DNA of 13,301 nt from an uncultured Paracoccus sp. (GTDB lineage Bacteria; Pseudomonadota; Alphaproteobacteria; Rhodobacterales; Rhodobacteraceae): the NCBI RefSeq assembly GCF_946221145.1, contig NZ_CAMIOH010000078.1, forward strand, positions 1 through 13,301, written 5' to 3'. Position numbers and translations under genes: made by a program. The notes beneath the pieces are model-generated. The model searched no databases and had not been told where the DNA came from. It saw only the letters and a list, made by a program, of their open reading frames with translations. Shown here in pieces: positions 1-6,177 of the stretch. Positions within the stretch are counted from its first letter, which is position 1, and each line of letters begins with the position of its first letter.

Positions 1-2
1 GC

Positions 3-107
3 GTCGATGAGATCACGGCGGCGATGGCGATCTCATCCGTGCAACTGGCGCGGATTGCGGCGGTTGAGATCACGAGCGCGGGGAACGTGGTCAGGTTGGG
101 GCGGTAA
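3..107 (+). CDS. 3' end of an unrecognised gene (partial)
   Basis: The window opens inside a plus-strand reading frame that gives 34 residues and then a TAA stop at 105-107. The last residues read roughly AAVEITSAGNVVRLGR. Coding is supported by third positions that are mostly G or C, as in the confident genes of this window, while the other frames here are arginine/tryptophan-rich shadows or hit a stop at once. The fragment has no membrane segment or motif I can place in a family, so no function is offered. It converges on pheS, whose stop lies 165 bp away. A short DNA fragment can look coding by chance, so confidence is moderate. Confidence 0.45.
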   Translation, partial: VDEITAAMAISSVQLARIAAVEITSAGNVVRLGR

Positions 108-117
108 CCGGGACCCC

Positions 118-141
118 GGTGGCGAAATTGCCCTCGTCACC
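118..141. repeat. Inverted repeat after the partial gene
   Basis: GGTGGCGA at 118-125 pairs with TCGTCACC at 134-141 (eight pairs, one of them G-U) around an eight-base loop. It begins 11 bases after the stop of the partial plus-strand gene, so it may help end that transcript. There is no T-run after it, so it is not a standard intrinsic terminator. Confidence 0.3.
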
Positions 142-226
142 ACCCCGGCACTGCTGATCTGCGCAACGGAACTGTGTCTATTGCACCTTGTGCGGAGTTT
201 GCTTCAGACCGGGCTGCTGATCGTCG

Positions 227-264
227 CGCTATGGGTGGTGCTATCCGTGATGATGACCATAGCG
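227..264 (-). repeat. Inverted repeat just downstream of pheS
   Basis: CGCTATGG at 227-234 is the exact reverse complement of CCATAGCG at 257-264, with 22 bases between. It starts nine bases past the pheS stop, so in the pheS transcript it would form a 3' stem-loop that could protect or end the message. No T-run follows on the minus strand, so the terminator role is only a guess. Between 108 and 272 I see no convincing gene; a hydrophobic plus-strand reading ending at 276 exists, but it lacks a ribosome binding site and overlaps pheS. Confidence 0.3.
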
Positions 265-272
265 TTGGCCCC

Positions 273-1355
273 TTAACGGCTCAACCCACCCGCCACGCTC
301 GGCACGTCCCCAGCCGCGAACCCGTAATGCCGCAGCCACCGCAAGTCGCTTTCGAAGAATGCCCGCAGGTCCGGGATCCCGTATTTCAGCATCGCGATCC
401 GGTCGATGCCCATGCCGAAGGCAAATCCCTGCCACTCCGCCGGATCAATCCCGCCCGCGCGCAACACGTTGGGATGCACCATGCCGGAGCCTAGGATCTC
501 CAGCCAGCTATCCCCTTCGCCGATCTTCAACTGGCCGCCGGACCAGTCGCAGCGGATATCGACCTCGGCTGACGGTTCGGTAAAAGGGAAATGGCTGGCG
601 CGGAAACGCAGCTCGACCTGGCCCACCTCGAAGAAGGCGCGGCAGAACTCTTCCAGCGTCCATTTCAGCTGCGCCATGCTGATGTCGCGGTCGATGGCCA
701 GCCCCTCGACCTGATGGAACATCGGCGTGTGGGTCTGGTCCATGTCCATGCGATAGACCCGGCCCGGGCAGATCACGCGGATCGGCGCGCCCTGATCCTG
801 CATCGCCCGGATCTGGACCGGCGACGTATGGGTGCGCAGCACATGCGGCGGACGATTGTCGCCCGGTGCGCGGTGCATGAAGAAGGTGTCGTGTTCCTGG
901 CGCGCGGGATGTTCGGGCGCGATGTTCAGCGCATCGAAGTTATACCAGTCCGATTCGACCTGCGGACCCTCGGCGACCGAAAACCCCATGTCGGCAAAGA
1001 TCGCCGTGACCTCTTCGGTCACTTGGCTGATCGGATGAATGGTCCCCTGCGGGCGCGGACGGCCCGGCAGCGTCACGTCCAGCCATTCCCCCGCCAGCCG
1101 AGCCTCCAACGCGGCATCTTCCAGCGACAGCTTGCGGGCGCGCAGGGCGGCGTCCAATTCGTCGCGGATTTCGTTCAGGATGCGGCCGGTGGTCTGGCGT
1201 TCCTCGGGCGTCATGCGACCCAGTTCGCGCATCTTCAGGCTGATCTCGCCCTTCTTGCCCAGGGCGGCAAGGCGCACCTCCTCGATGGCGGCGGGGTCGG
1301 CGGCGCCGTGAATGCGGTCAAGCCATTGCTGGCGCAGGGGGGTCAGGTCGTCCAT
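273..1355 (-). CDS. pheS: Phenylalanine--tRNA ligase alpha subunit
   Basis: Catalytic alpha subunit of the cytoplasmic alpha2-beta2 enzyme that charges tRNA-Phe with phenylalanine using ATP. The protein is 360 residues, the normal bacterial length. An N-terminal helical (coiled-coil) arm covers about residues 1-90 and the class II catalytic domain about 100-345. Visible landmarks are LRTHTSPVQ (173-181), the motif 2 region RVYRMD to FHQVEGL (199-219), and motif 3 with FAFGMGIDR (311-319); A312 corresponds to the alanine lining the phenylalanine pocket in E. coli (A294). The ATG start has GAGG about seven bases upstream. It follows the P450 gene by 60 bp on the same strand. The beta-subunit gene pheT, usually next, is not in the 272 bases downstream. 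Identity is secure. Confidence 0.97.
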   Translation of the reverse strand: MDDLTPLRQQWLDRIHGAADPAAIEEVRLAALGKKGEISLKMRELGRMTPEERQTTGRILNEIRDELDAALRARKLSLEDAALEARLAGEWLDVTLPGRPRPQGTIHPISQVTEEVTAIFADMGFSVAEGPQVESDWYNFDALNIAPEHPARQEHDTFFMHRAPGDNRPPHVLRTHTSPVQIRAMQDQGAPIRVICPGRVYRMDMDQTHTPMFHQVEGLAIDRDISMAQLKWTLEEFCRAFFEVGQVELRFRASHFPFTEPSAEVDIRCDWSGGQLKIGEGDSWLEILGSGMVHPNVLRAGGIDPAEWQGFAFGMGIDRIAMLKYGIPDLRAFFESDLRWLRHYGFAAGDVPSVAGGLSR

Positions 1356-1415
1356 CGTGATGCCTCGTCCTTGTCGCGCATGGCGTTAGCATTTGTGCGG
1401 CCAGGGGGAAAGCCT

Positions 1416-2804
1416 TCAGCGCAGCGCGACGTTCAGCCAGACCCCGCCATGCGGGCGCAGGGTCAGGATCATCCGGGGCTGCGGATCGCGGCCGGGGATC
1501 GCCGTGAAACGGAACCGCGCCAGCAGCGTCGCCAGGATCACCACGGCCTCTTGCATGGCGAAACCCGCGCCGATGCAGATCCGCGGGCCGGCCCCGAACG
1601 GCAGGAAGGCATAGCGGTCGGGCGTGGTCAGGAATCGGTCGGGATCAAAGGCGTCGGGGCGATCCCACAGCACATGATGGCGGTGCAGCGCATAGATCGG
1701 CAGCATCACCGTATCGCCCTGCAGAACCTCTCGCCCGCACAGACGGTCTGCCACCTGCGCCGTGCGCGACAGAAAGGCGGCAGGGGGGTACAGCCGCAGC
1801 GCCTCGTTCACGATCCGCTGGATCAGGGGAAGCGCGTCCAGATCGGCAGCGGTCGCGGCGCGATCACCCAGGGCGGCGCGCGCCTCGGCTGCGGCGCGGT
1901 CCTGGACGGCGGGGTCAAAGGCACAGAGATACAGCGCCCAGGCCAGGGTCAGGGCAGTCGTCTCATGCCCGGCGACGATGAAGGTCAGCAGGTTGTCGCG
2001 CAACTCATCGCGGGTCATGGCGCGGCCGGTTTCCGGATCGGCGGCGTCCAGCAGCAGATCCAGTAGGTCGAGCGTGCCCTCGGTTCGGGGCGCCTGTGCG
2101 CGCGCGCTGATGGCGTGGTCGGCAATCTGCTTCATCCGTTGCAATCCGCCGCGCGACAACATCCGCCCCGGACGCGGGATCCAGCCGGGCAGGCCCATTA
2201 CATCCAGCAGAGAGACCTTGGCCGTCTGCGCGATGTACCCGTCGATGGCGTGGTGAACGGCATCGCGGTCAAAGGCGCGGTCGCCGGACAGGGTGACATC
2301 CGAGATCACCTCGAAGGTCGCGGCGACCGTTTCCTCGAACAGATCGACCGGGCCACGCGCGGAGGACAGGCGACGGCAGGACGCCTCGGCTGCTGCCGTC
2401 ATGATCGGGCCAAGCGCCTGCACATGGCGCAGCGCAAAGGCCGGTGCGACGGCCCGCCGCTGCCACCGCCACTGGGCGCCCTCGGCCACAAACAGACTGT
2501 CGCCGATGGCGGGTTCCAGGATCAGCTTCGTGACGTTGGACTTCGGGTAATCCTGAACCCGATCCTTGAGGATATGCCGCAGACTGGGCGGGTCCATAAC
2601 CATATGAAACCGGATCCCGGTCTTGCCCGACACAATGGGCTGCCGGGTCGCAATGTCCGGGATCAGTTCCAGAAGATTTCGCCGGGCGGTCAGAGCCGTG
2701 CCGACGATACCCAGCGGCTGACGGGCCAATCTGACCTTCGCAGGCTGGCGGAAGACAACGCCCCCCGCCGGCAATGGTCTTGAATTCGACGCGTCAAGTT
2801 CCAT
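1416..2804 (-). CDS. Cytochrome P450
   Basis: A soluble bacterial P450 of 462 residues, normal for the family, with all core motifs intact. The I-helix oxygen-activation motif AGHETT is at 278-283, the K-helix EALR at 334-337, the FDPDRF region at 386-391, and the heme loop FGAGPRICIG at 403-412 with C410 as the heme thiolate ligand. There is no N-terminal membrane anchor. Such enzymes hydroxylate or otherwise oxidise small molecules using electrons from a redox partner; no ferredoxin or reductase gene is in the window and the substrate cannot be read from sequence. The start at 2804 has no clear Shine-Dalgarno sequence and lies inside a perfect inverted repeat, so translation may be regulated or the start may differ. 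It lies 59 bp after the CTERM gene and 60 bp before pheS, an unusual place for an accessory oxidase. Confidence 0.93.
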   Translation of the reverse strand: MELDASNSRPLPAGGVVFRQPAKVRLARQPLGIVGTALTARRNLLELIPDIATRQPIVSGKTGIRFHMVMDPPSLRHILKDRVQDYPKSNVTKLILEPAIGDSLFVAEGAQWRWQRRAVAPAFALRHVQALGPIMTAAAEASCRRLSSARGPVDLFEETVAATFEVISDVTLSGDRAFDRDAVHHAIDGYIAQTAKVSLLDVMGLPGWIPRPGRMLSRGGLQRMKQIADHAISARAQAPRTEGTLDLLDLLLDAADPETGRAMTRDELRDNLLTFIVAGHETTALTLAWALYLCAFDPAVQDRAAAEARAALGDRAATAADLDALPLIQRIVNEALRLYPPAAFLSRTAQVADRLCGREVLQGDTVMLPIYALHRHHVLWDRPDAFDPDRFLTTPDRYAFLPFGAGPRICIGAGFAMQEAVVILATLLARFRFTAIPGRDPQPRMILTLRPHGGVWLNVALR

Positions 2805-2814
2805 TCACTTGACG
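2792..2814. promoter_or_regulatory. Perfect inverted repeat over the P450 start codon
   Basis: CGTCAAGT (2792-2799) and ACTTGACG (2807-2814) are exact reverse complements separated by seven bases that contain the start codon (2802-2804). A further C-G pair (2790/2816) follows one G-T position. In RNA this would be an eight-pair stem with the AUG in its loop; in DNA it has the size and symmetry of a dimeric repressor operator. The sequence shows the symmetry; the function is inferred. Confidence 0.5.
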
Positions 2815-2817
2815 TGG

Positions 2818-2848
2818 GCAGCCCTGTTGTCATGTGCAAGAGGGCTGC
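2818..2848 (-). repeat. Inverted repeat in the CTERM-P450 gap
   Basis: GCAGCCCT (2818-2825) and AGGGCTGC (2841-2848) pair perfectly around a 15-base loop. The element sits between the CTERM stop and the P450 start, so it would form in a read-through transcript. It lacks a T-run on the minus strand, so a partial stop or message-processing stem is more likely than a full terminator. Confidence 0.4.
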
Positions 2849-2863
2849 GCCAGGTGATCGTCG

Positions 2864-3472
2864 TCAGAGCGCAGCCTTGCGCCGACGCATCACCGCCAAG
2901 GCACCCAGGCCAGCCAGCATCAACGCGCCTGCCGCAGGTGTCGGGACGGGTGCGATCATCACCTTGATCGAATCCACGTCGAAGCCGTCATAGCTGCGCG
3001 TGTCCGTGTATTCACGCTGCGTGGCATCGACCAGCTGGATATGCTCAAAGCTGTTGGCGATCTGGACCGTCGTCACAGCAGCGGTGTTGTAAACCGTCTG
3101 CACGAAGGTCGCGACCCCGCCCAGGACAGAATACACATCCACAGCCTCATAGTGCCCACCGGCCTGCGGGCCGCCAAAGGTCACCTCTTCAAGCGTGAGA
3201 AGCGCACCAGGGGCAAAGATCGCTGCGCCAAAGGCCAGCGTCAGCGTGCCGCCAAGCCCCAACGAATAGAACTTTCCATCCGTTTCGCCCAAGGCGTTCT
3301 CGACCACACGACGCTGGTTCGCGTCGCAAGCCCTCAGAGAAGACGCACAAGTCCCGTAGGCGGTCCCCTCAGCAACAACGTCACTGGCTGTATAGGTCGC
3401 GGCTTGGGACGCACCCGCTGCCATGACAAACGCCGCGGCAAGTGCAGCAACGCGATGTTTCGGAAACTTCAT
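2864..3472 (-). CDS. Exported protein with VPLPA/PEP-CTERM-type sorting signal
   Basis: A 202-residue secreted protein. Residues 1-24 form a Sec signal peptide (basic start, alanine-rich core, likely cut after SQA). The tail has the three-part CTERM pattern: VPTPA at 176-180, a hydrophobic helix at about 181-195, then RRRK. This matches the VPLPA-CTERM class common in Rhodobacterales, which an exosortase cuts and sorts at the envelope; no exosortase gene is in the window. C42 and C49 could form a disulfide. The segment before the tail (YDGFDVDSIKV) is beta-rich in style. The biological role is unknown. The start was chosen at 3472 because GAGGG stands seven bases before it and it opens directly into the signal peptide; the frame remains open upstream to 3535 without support. 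It lies after the rplT terminator, so it probably has its own promoter. Confidence 0.85.
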   Translation of the reverse strand: MKFPKHRVAALAAAFVMAAGASQAATYTASDVVAEGTAYGTCASSLRACDANQRRVVENALGETDGKFYSLGLGGTLTLAFGAAIFAPGALLTLEEVTFGGPQAGGHYEAVDVYSVLGGVATFVQTVYNTAAVTTVQIANSFEHIQLVDATQREYTDTRSYDGFDVDSIKVMIAPVPTPAAGALMLAGLGALAVMRRRKAAL

Positions 3473-3549
3473 AAGCAAACCCTCACTGAAAGAATGTGCC
3501 GACCATTGGCAATGCTTAACACGATAACGCGACAAGGGTTCGATCTCTA

Positions 3550-3578
3550 ATCATAAAAACTTGACCGCTTCGCAAAGC
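3550..3578 (-). promoter_or_regulatory. Candidate promoter of the CTERM gene
   Basis: Minus-strand TATGAT (3550-3555) is a five-of-six match to a sigma-70 -10 box. The -35 region is poor: GCTTTG at 17 bases spacing (3573-3578). A small dyad, CGCTT-TGCG-AAGCG (3566-3579), overlaps the -35 and could be a regulator site. The stretch 3540-3620 is visibly AT-richer than its surroundings and carries no gene. Predicted leader is about 70 bases. Confidence 0.35.
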
Positions 3579-3622
3579 GACTGTTTTGTAAACATCATTT
3601 CCGCCAATTTGCCTGCGTTCAA

Positions 3623-3655
3623 TGCAAAAGACCCGCCATAAGGCGGGTCTTTGCA
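3623..3655 (-). terminator. Intrinsic terminator of rpmI-rplT
   Basis: A perfect 11-pair stem, AAAGACCCGCC (3627-3637) with GGCGGGTCTTT (3642-3652), has a four-base loop; TGCA arms extend it past a single bulge. On the minus strand the stem ends in TTTT. It begins 18 bases after the rplT stop and closes the L35/L20 operon. Confidence 0.9.
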
Positions 3656-3672
3656 ATCTGAAGTTGTTACGG

Positions 3673-4032
3673 TCAGGCGGCAGCCTTGGCCTTTTCCACG
3701 ATCGCGCCGAACGCGTCGGGTTCGTTCACGGCCAGGTCGGCCAGAACCTTGCGGTCAACCTCGATCCCTGCCTTTGCAAGCAGGTTGATGAAACGGGAAT
3801 AGGTCATTTCCGAATCAACCAGCCGGACGGCGGCGTTGATCCGCTGGATCCACAGCGCGCGGAAGTTGCGCTTGCGGGCCTTGCGGTCGCGGGTGGCGTA
3901 CTGGTTCGCCTTGTCCACAGCTTGGGTGGCGGTGCGGAAGTTGCGCGACCGGGCGCCGTAATAGCCTTTCGCCGCGTCAAGAACCTTCTTGTGGCGGGCG
4001 TGGGTGACCTTGCCGGATTTAACTCGTGCCAT
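3673..4032 (-). CDS. rplT: 50S ribosomal protein L20
   Basis: A 119-residue, strongly basic protein of normal L20 length. L20 binds 23S rRNA early and is needed to assemble the large subunit; in several bacteria it also represses its own operon. The N-terminal extension is lysine/arginine-rich (MARVKSGKVTHARHKKVL), followed by the conserved ALWIQRINAAVR segment and the globular C-terminal domain. The ATG is preceded by GAGGA at about seven bases. It starts 16 bases after rpmI on the same strand, and a strong terminator follows it. The P450 and CTERM genes lie beyond that terminator, so they are probably separately transcribed. Confidence 0.98.
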   Translation of the reverse strand: MARVKSGKVTHARHKKVLDAAKGYYGARSRNFRTATQAVDKANQYATRDRKARKRNFRALWIQRINAAVRLVDSEMTYSRFINLLAKAGIEVDRKVLADLAVNEPDAFGAIVEKAKAAA

Positions 4033-4048
4033 TGTTCAGTCCTCGCGA

Positions 4049-4249
4049 TCAGCGGTTATAGGGCATGTATTTCTTGACGATCTTGGCATCCGCATCCGAA
4101 AGGACGGTGGTGCCGCGCGCGTCGCGAATGAACTTCGTGGTGCGCTTGATCATGCCGTGGCGCTTGCCGGCCTGGCCGGATTTCACCTTGCCCGAGGCCG
4201 TGAACGAGAACCGCTTCTTGGCGGCAGACTTGGTCTTCATCTTCGGCAT
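4049..4249 (-). CDS. rpmI: 50S ribosomal protein L35
   Basis: A 66-residue basic protein matching L35 over its whole length: MPKMKTKSAAKKRF at the start, the GKRHGMIKRT core, and the YMPYNR end. It is a small component of the large ribosomal subunit. Two in-frame ATGs are close together (4255 and 4249); AGGAG at 4256-4260 abuts the first, leaving no spacing, and is six bases from the second, so 4249 was chosen. It is the first gene of the rpmI-rplT operon. The initiation-factor gene infC, often upstream of rpmI, is absent here. Confidence 0.97.
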   Translation of the reverse strand: MPKMKTKSAAKKRFSFTASGKVKSGQAGKRHGMIKRTTKFIRDARGTTVLSDADAKIVKKYMPYNR

Positions 4250-4324
4250 TTTCATCTCCTTGATCGAAGTGAACGTGCGACTCGGCAATGCCATAGTGGC
4301 CGGACGCACGGGCAGGAAGCGCGC

Positions 4325-4353
4325 CGTATAAGCGCGCCCACAGGATTTGGCAA
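4325..4353 (-). promoter_or_regulatory. Promoter of rpmI-rplT
   Basis: Minus-strand TTGCCA (4348-4353) and TATACG (4325-4330) are separated by exactly 17 bases, five-of-six and four-of-six matches to the sigma-70 boxes. GCGCGC lies directly after the -10 and again before it (4319-4324 and 4332-4337). A GC-rich discriminator like this is typical of ribosomal promoters repressed in the stringent response; that regulation is inferred. The leader would be about 70 bases. Confidence 0.6.
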
Positions 4354-4358
4354 GAGCC

Positions 4359-4586
4359 TCAGGGCGTTGTCGCGGCCCCGCCTGCCATCCGCGCCCAGGC
4401 CTGCGGGATCTGCTGCAGGCTGAACGGTTCGGGCGACAGAGAGGCGGCGGCAAGGATCCCGGCGATGCCCAGCACCAGCAGAATCGCCGCGGCACGCGGG
4501 GGCTGTGTCCGCAGCAATTGCAAAACGGCCACGACGACCGAGATCAGGCACAGCGCGATGCCGCCCAGCAGCAGAAGATCAGACAT
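4359..4586 (-). CDS. Small two-helix membrane protein, function unknown
   Basis: A 75-residue protein with two hydrophobic segments, about residues 4-24 and 33-48, joined by a short RTQPPR turn, then a soluble tail of about 25 residues (SPEPFSLQQIPQAWARM). The pattern predicts an inner-membrane hairpin. The ATG has GGGGA about six bases upstream. It starts 33 bases after the pyk stop on the same strand and is probably co-transcribed with pyk; the rpmI promoter begins just before its end. I do not recognise a characterised family. Confidence 0.75.
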   Translation of the reverse strand: MSDLLLLGGIALCLISVVVAVLQLLRTQPPRAAAILLVLGIAGILAAASLSPEPFSLQQIPQAWARMAGGAATTP

Positions 4587-4619
4587 GGAAATCCCCGTGA
4601 TGGTCCGTCTGACCTGCGC

Positions 4620-6065
4620 TTATTCTGGATCGGACGCGAAGATCAAGCGTTCGTCGCAGGGTGCGATGCGCACGATGTTGGTGCTGCCGGGCACGTTGAA
4701 GGGCACCCCGGCGATCACCACGACCTGACGCGATTCATCGGCGAAGTGGAATTCACGCGCCGCACGGGTGGCGTTGACGACCGCCTCCTTGAAGCGGGTC
4801 AGCTGCGGGGTGATGACGCAATGCGTCCCCCAGGTCAGGCACATCCGGCGCAGGACCGATTCGACATGGGTCAGCGCGATAATCGGCACGCGCGGGCGTT
4901 CGCGGGCCACCAGGCTGGCCGTCTTGCCCGACTGGCTGAAGGCGCAGATCGCGGCGATATCGGTTGTCTCGGCGATTTCGCGGGCGGCGGTGACGATGGC
5001 GTCGGCGACGCTGTGCAGCTTGTTCTGACGAGAGGCCTCGATGATGGCGCGGAAATTGGCGTCGGCCTCGACCGACCGGGCGACGCTGTCCATGGTCCGC
5101 ACGGCCTCGATCGGATAGGCCCCGGCGGCGCTTTCGGCCGACAGCATCACGGCATCCGCGCCTTCATAGATGGCATTGGCCACGTCGCTGACCTCGGCCC
5201 GCGTGGGCATCGGGCTTTCGATCATCGATTCCAGCATCTGCGTGGCGACGATGACCGGCTTGGCGGCGGCCCGGCATTTGCGGACCAGGCGCTTCTGGAT
5301 CGGCGGCACCGAATGGATCGGCAGTTCCACCCCCAGGTCGCCGCGCGCGACCATGATCCCGTCGGATGCGGCCAGGATGTCCTCGAAGGCATCGACAGCC
5401 GCCGGTTTTTCGATCTTGGACAGGATCGCGGCGCGGCCCTTGGCAAGCGCGCGTGCCTCTTCGACATCGGCGGCCCGCTGAACAAAGGACAGGGCCAGCC
5501 AGTCCACACCCAGCTGACAGGCGAATTCCAGATCGGCCCGGTCCTTGTCCGACAGCGCCGCCAGCGGCAGCACCACGTCGGGCACGTTCACACCCTTGCG
5601 GTCGCTGATCGTGCCGCCCACCGTCACCGTGCAATCGGCGAAATCGGCGCCGCAGTCATCGACACGCAGGCGGATCTTGCCGTCATTGACCAGCAGGTTG
5701 CTGCCAGGCACCAGGGCGGCGAAGATTTCCTTGTGGGGCAGCTGCACCCGATGCGGATCCCCGGGCGTCGGGTCCAGGTCGAAACGAAACCGCCCGCCTT
5801 CCTCCAGGTCGCAGGCCCCGGCGGTAAACTGGCCGACGCGCAGCTTCGGTCCCTGAAGATCGGCCAGGATCGCGATGGGACGGCCGGTGTCGGCCTCGAC
5901 CGCGCGGATCGCGTCATAGCGGGCGCGGTGATCCTCGTGGCTGCCGTGGCTCATGTTCAGGCGGAACACGTCTGCGCCGGTGTCGAACAGCGCGCGGATC
6001 ATGTCCTTGGTGCTTGATGCAGGCCCCAGCGTGGCCACGATCTTCACATTGCGATGTCGTCTCAT
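4620..6065 (-). CDS. pyk: Pyruvate kinase
   Basis: Converts phosphoenolpyruvate and ADP to pyruvate and ATP, the last step of lower glycolysis, in the cytoplasm. The 481-residue length is normal. The TIM-barrel motifs are present: VKIVATLGPAS (7-17), FRLNMSHG with R35 and N37 (34-41), the active-site signature ILSKIEK with K217 and metal ligand E219, RGDLG with D243, and the segment DAVMLSAESAAGAYP. The C-terminal domain (about 350-475) carries the SQSGKTA segment. At the potassium-determining site it reads DLQGPKLRV, with L70, Q71, K74 and V77 where K+-dependent enzymes have T, K, E and T; this is the K+-independent pattern. AGGGG stands eight bases before the ATG. It is divergent from the amidohydrolase gene. 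Confidence 0.97.
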   Translation of the reverse strand: MRRHRNVKIVATLGPASSTKDMIRALFDTGADVFRLNMSHGSHEDHRARYDAIRAVEADTGRPIAILADLQGPKLRVGQFTAGACDLEEGGRFRFDLDPTPGDPHRVQLPHKEIFAALVPGSNLLVNDGKIRLRVDDCGADFADCTVTVGGTISDRKGVNVPDVVLPLAALSDKDRADLEFACQLGVDWLALSFVQRAADVEEARALAKGRAAILSKIEKPAAVDAFEDILAASDGIMVARGDLGVELPIHSVPPIQKRLVRKCRAAAKPVIVATQMLESMIESPMPTRAEVSDVANAIYEGADAVMLSAESAAGAYPIEAVRTMDSVARSVEADANFRAIIEASRQNKLHSVADAIVTAAREIAETTDIAAICAFSQSGKTASLVARERPRVPIIALTHVESVLRRMCLTWGTHCVITPQLTRFKEAVVNATRAAREFHFADESRQVVVIAGVPFNVPGSTNIVRIAPCDERLIFASDPE

Positions 6066-6091
6066 TCCGGCGGCCCCTTCTGTTTGCGCTA

Positions 6092-6120
6092 ACTATGGCC
6101 CAGATCGCCTATCTCTGCAA
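6092..6120 (-). promoter_or_regulatory. Candidate pyk promoter
   Basis: Minus-strand TTGCAG (6115-6120) and CATAGT (6092-6097) are 17 bases apart, each a four-of-six match to the sigma-70 boxes. Transcription would begin about 20 bases before the pyk start. It lies in the 112-bp divergent gap, so some overlap with the promoter of the opposite gene is likely. Confidence 0.35.
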
Positions 6121-6177
6121 CTGGCGTCCCGCTGCACCATGCCATAGACATTCTGCGACATGAAGGATGACCGACCC

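Noticed and set aside
151..222. Short direct repeat CTGCTGATC (151-159 and 214-222)
   Set aside because: Nine bases in GC-rich DNA is within chance expectation, and no third copy was seen.
127..276. A hydrophobic plus-strand reading that ends at 276 and resembles a membrane helix
   Set aside because: It has no start with a ribosome binding site, mixed codon use, and overlaps the pheS stop. It is probably a chance open frame.
591..2066. A 491-codon plus-strand open frame opposite pheS and the P450
   Set aside because: It spans two real genes and their gap on the other strand, and its composition is that of a GC-rich antisense frame.
4347..6017. A 556-codon plus-strand open frame opposite pyk
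   Set aside because: It is the antisense shadow of pyk and its neighbour. The product is rich in H, D, G, R and Q, has no family features, and pyk on the other strand is unmistakable.
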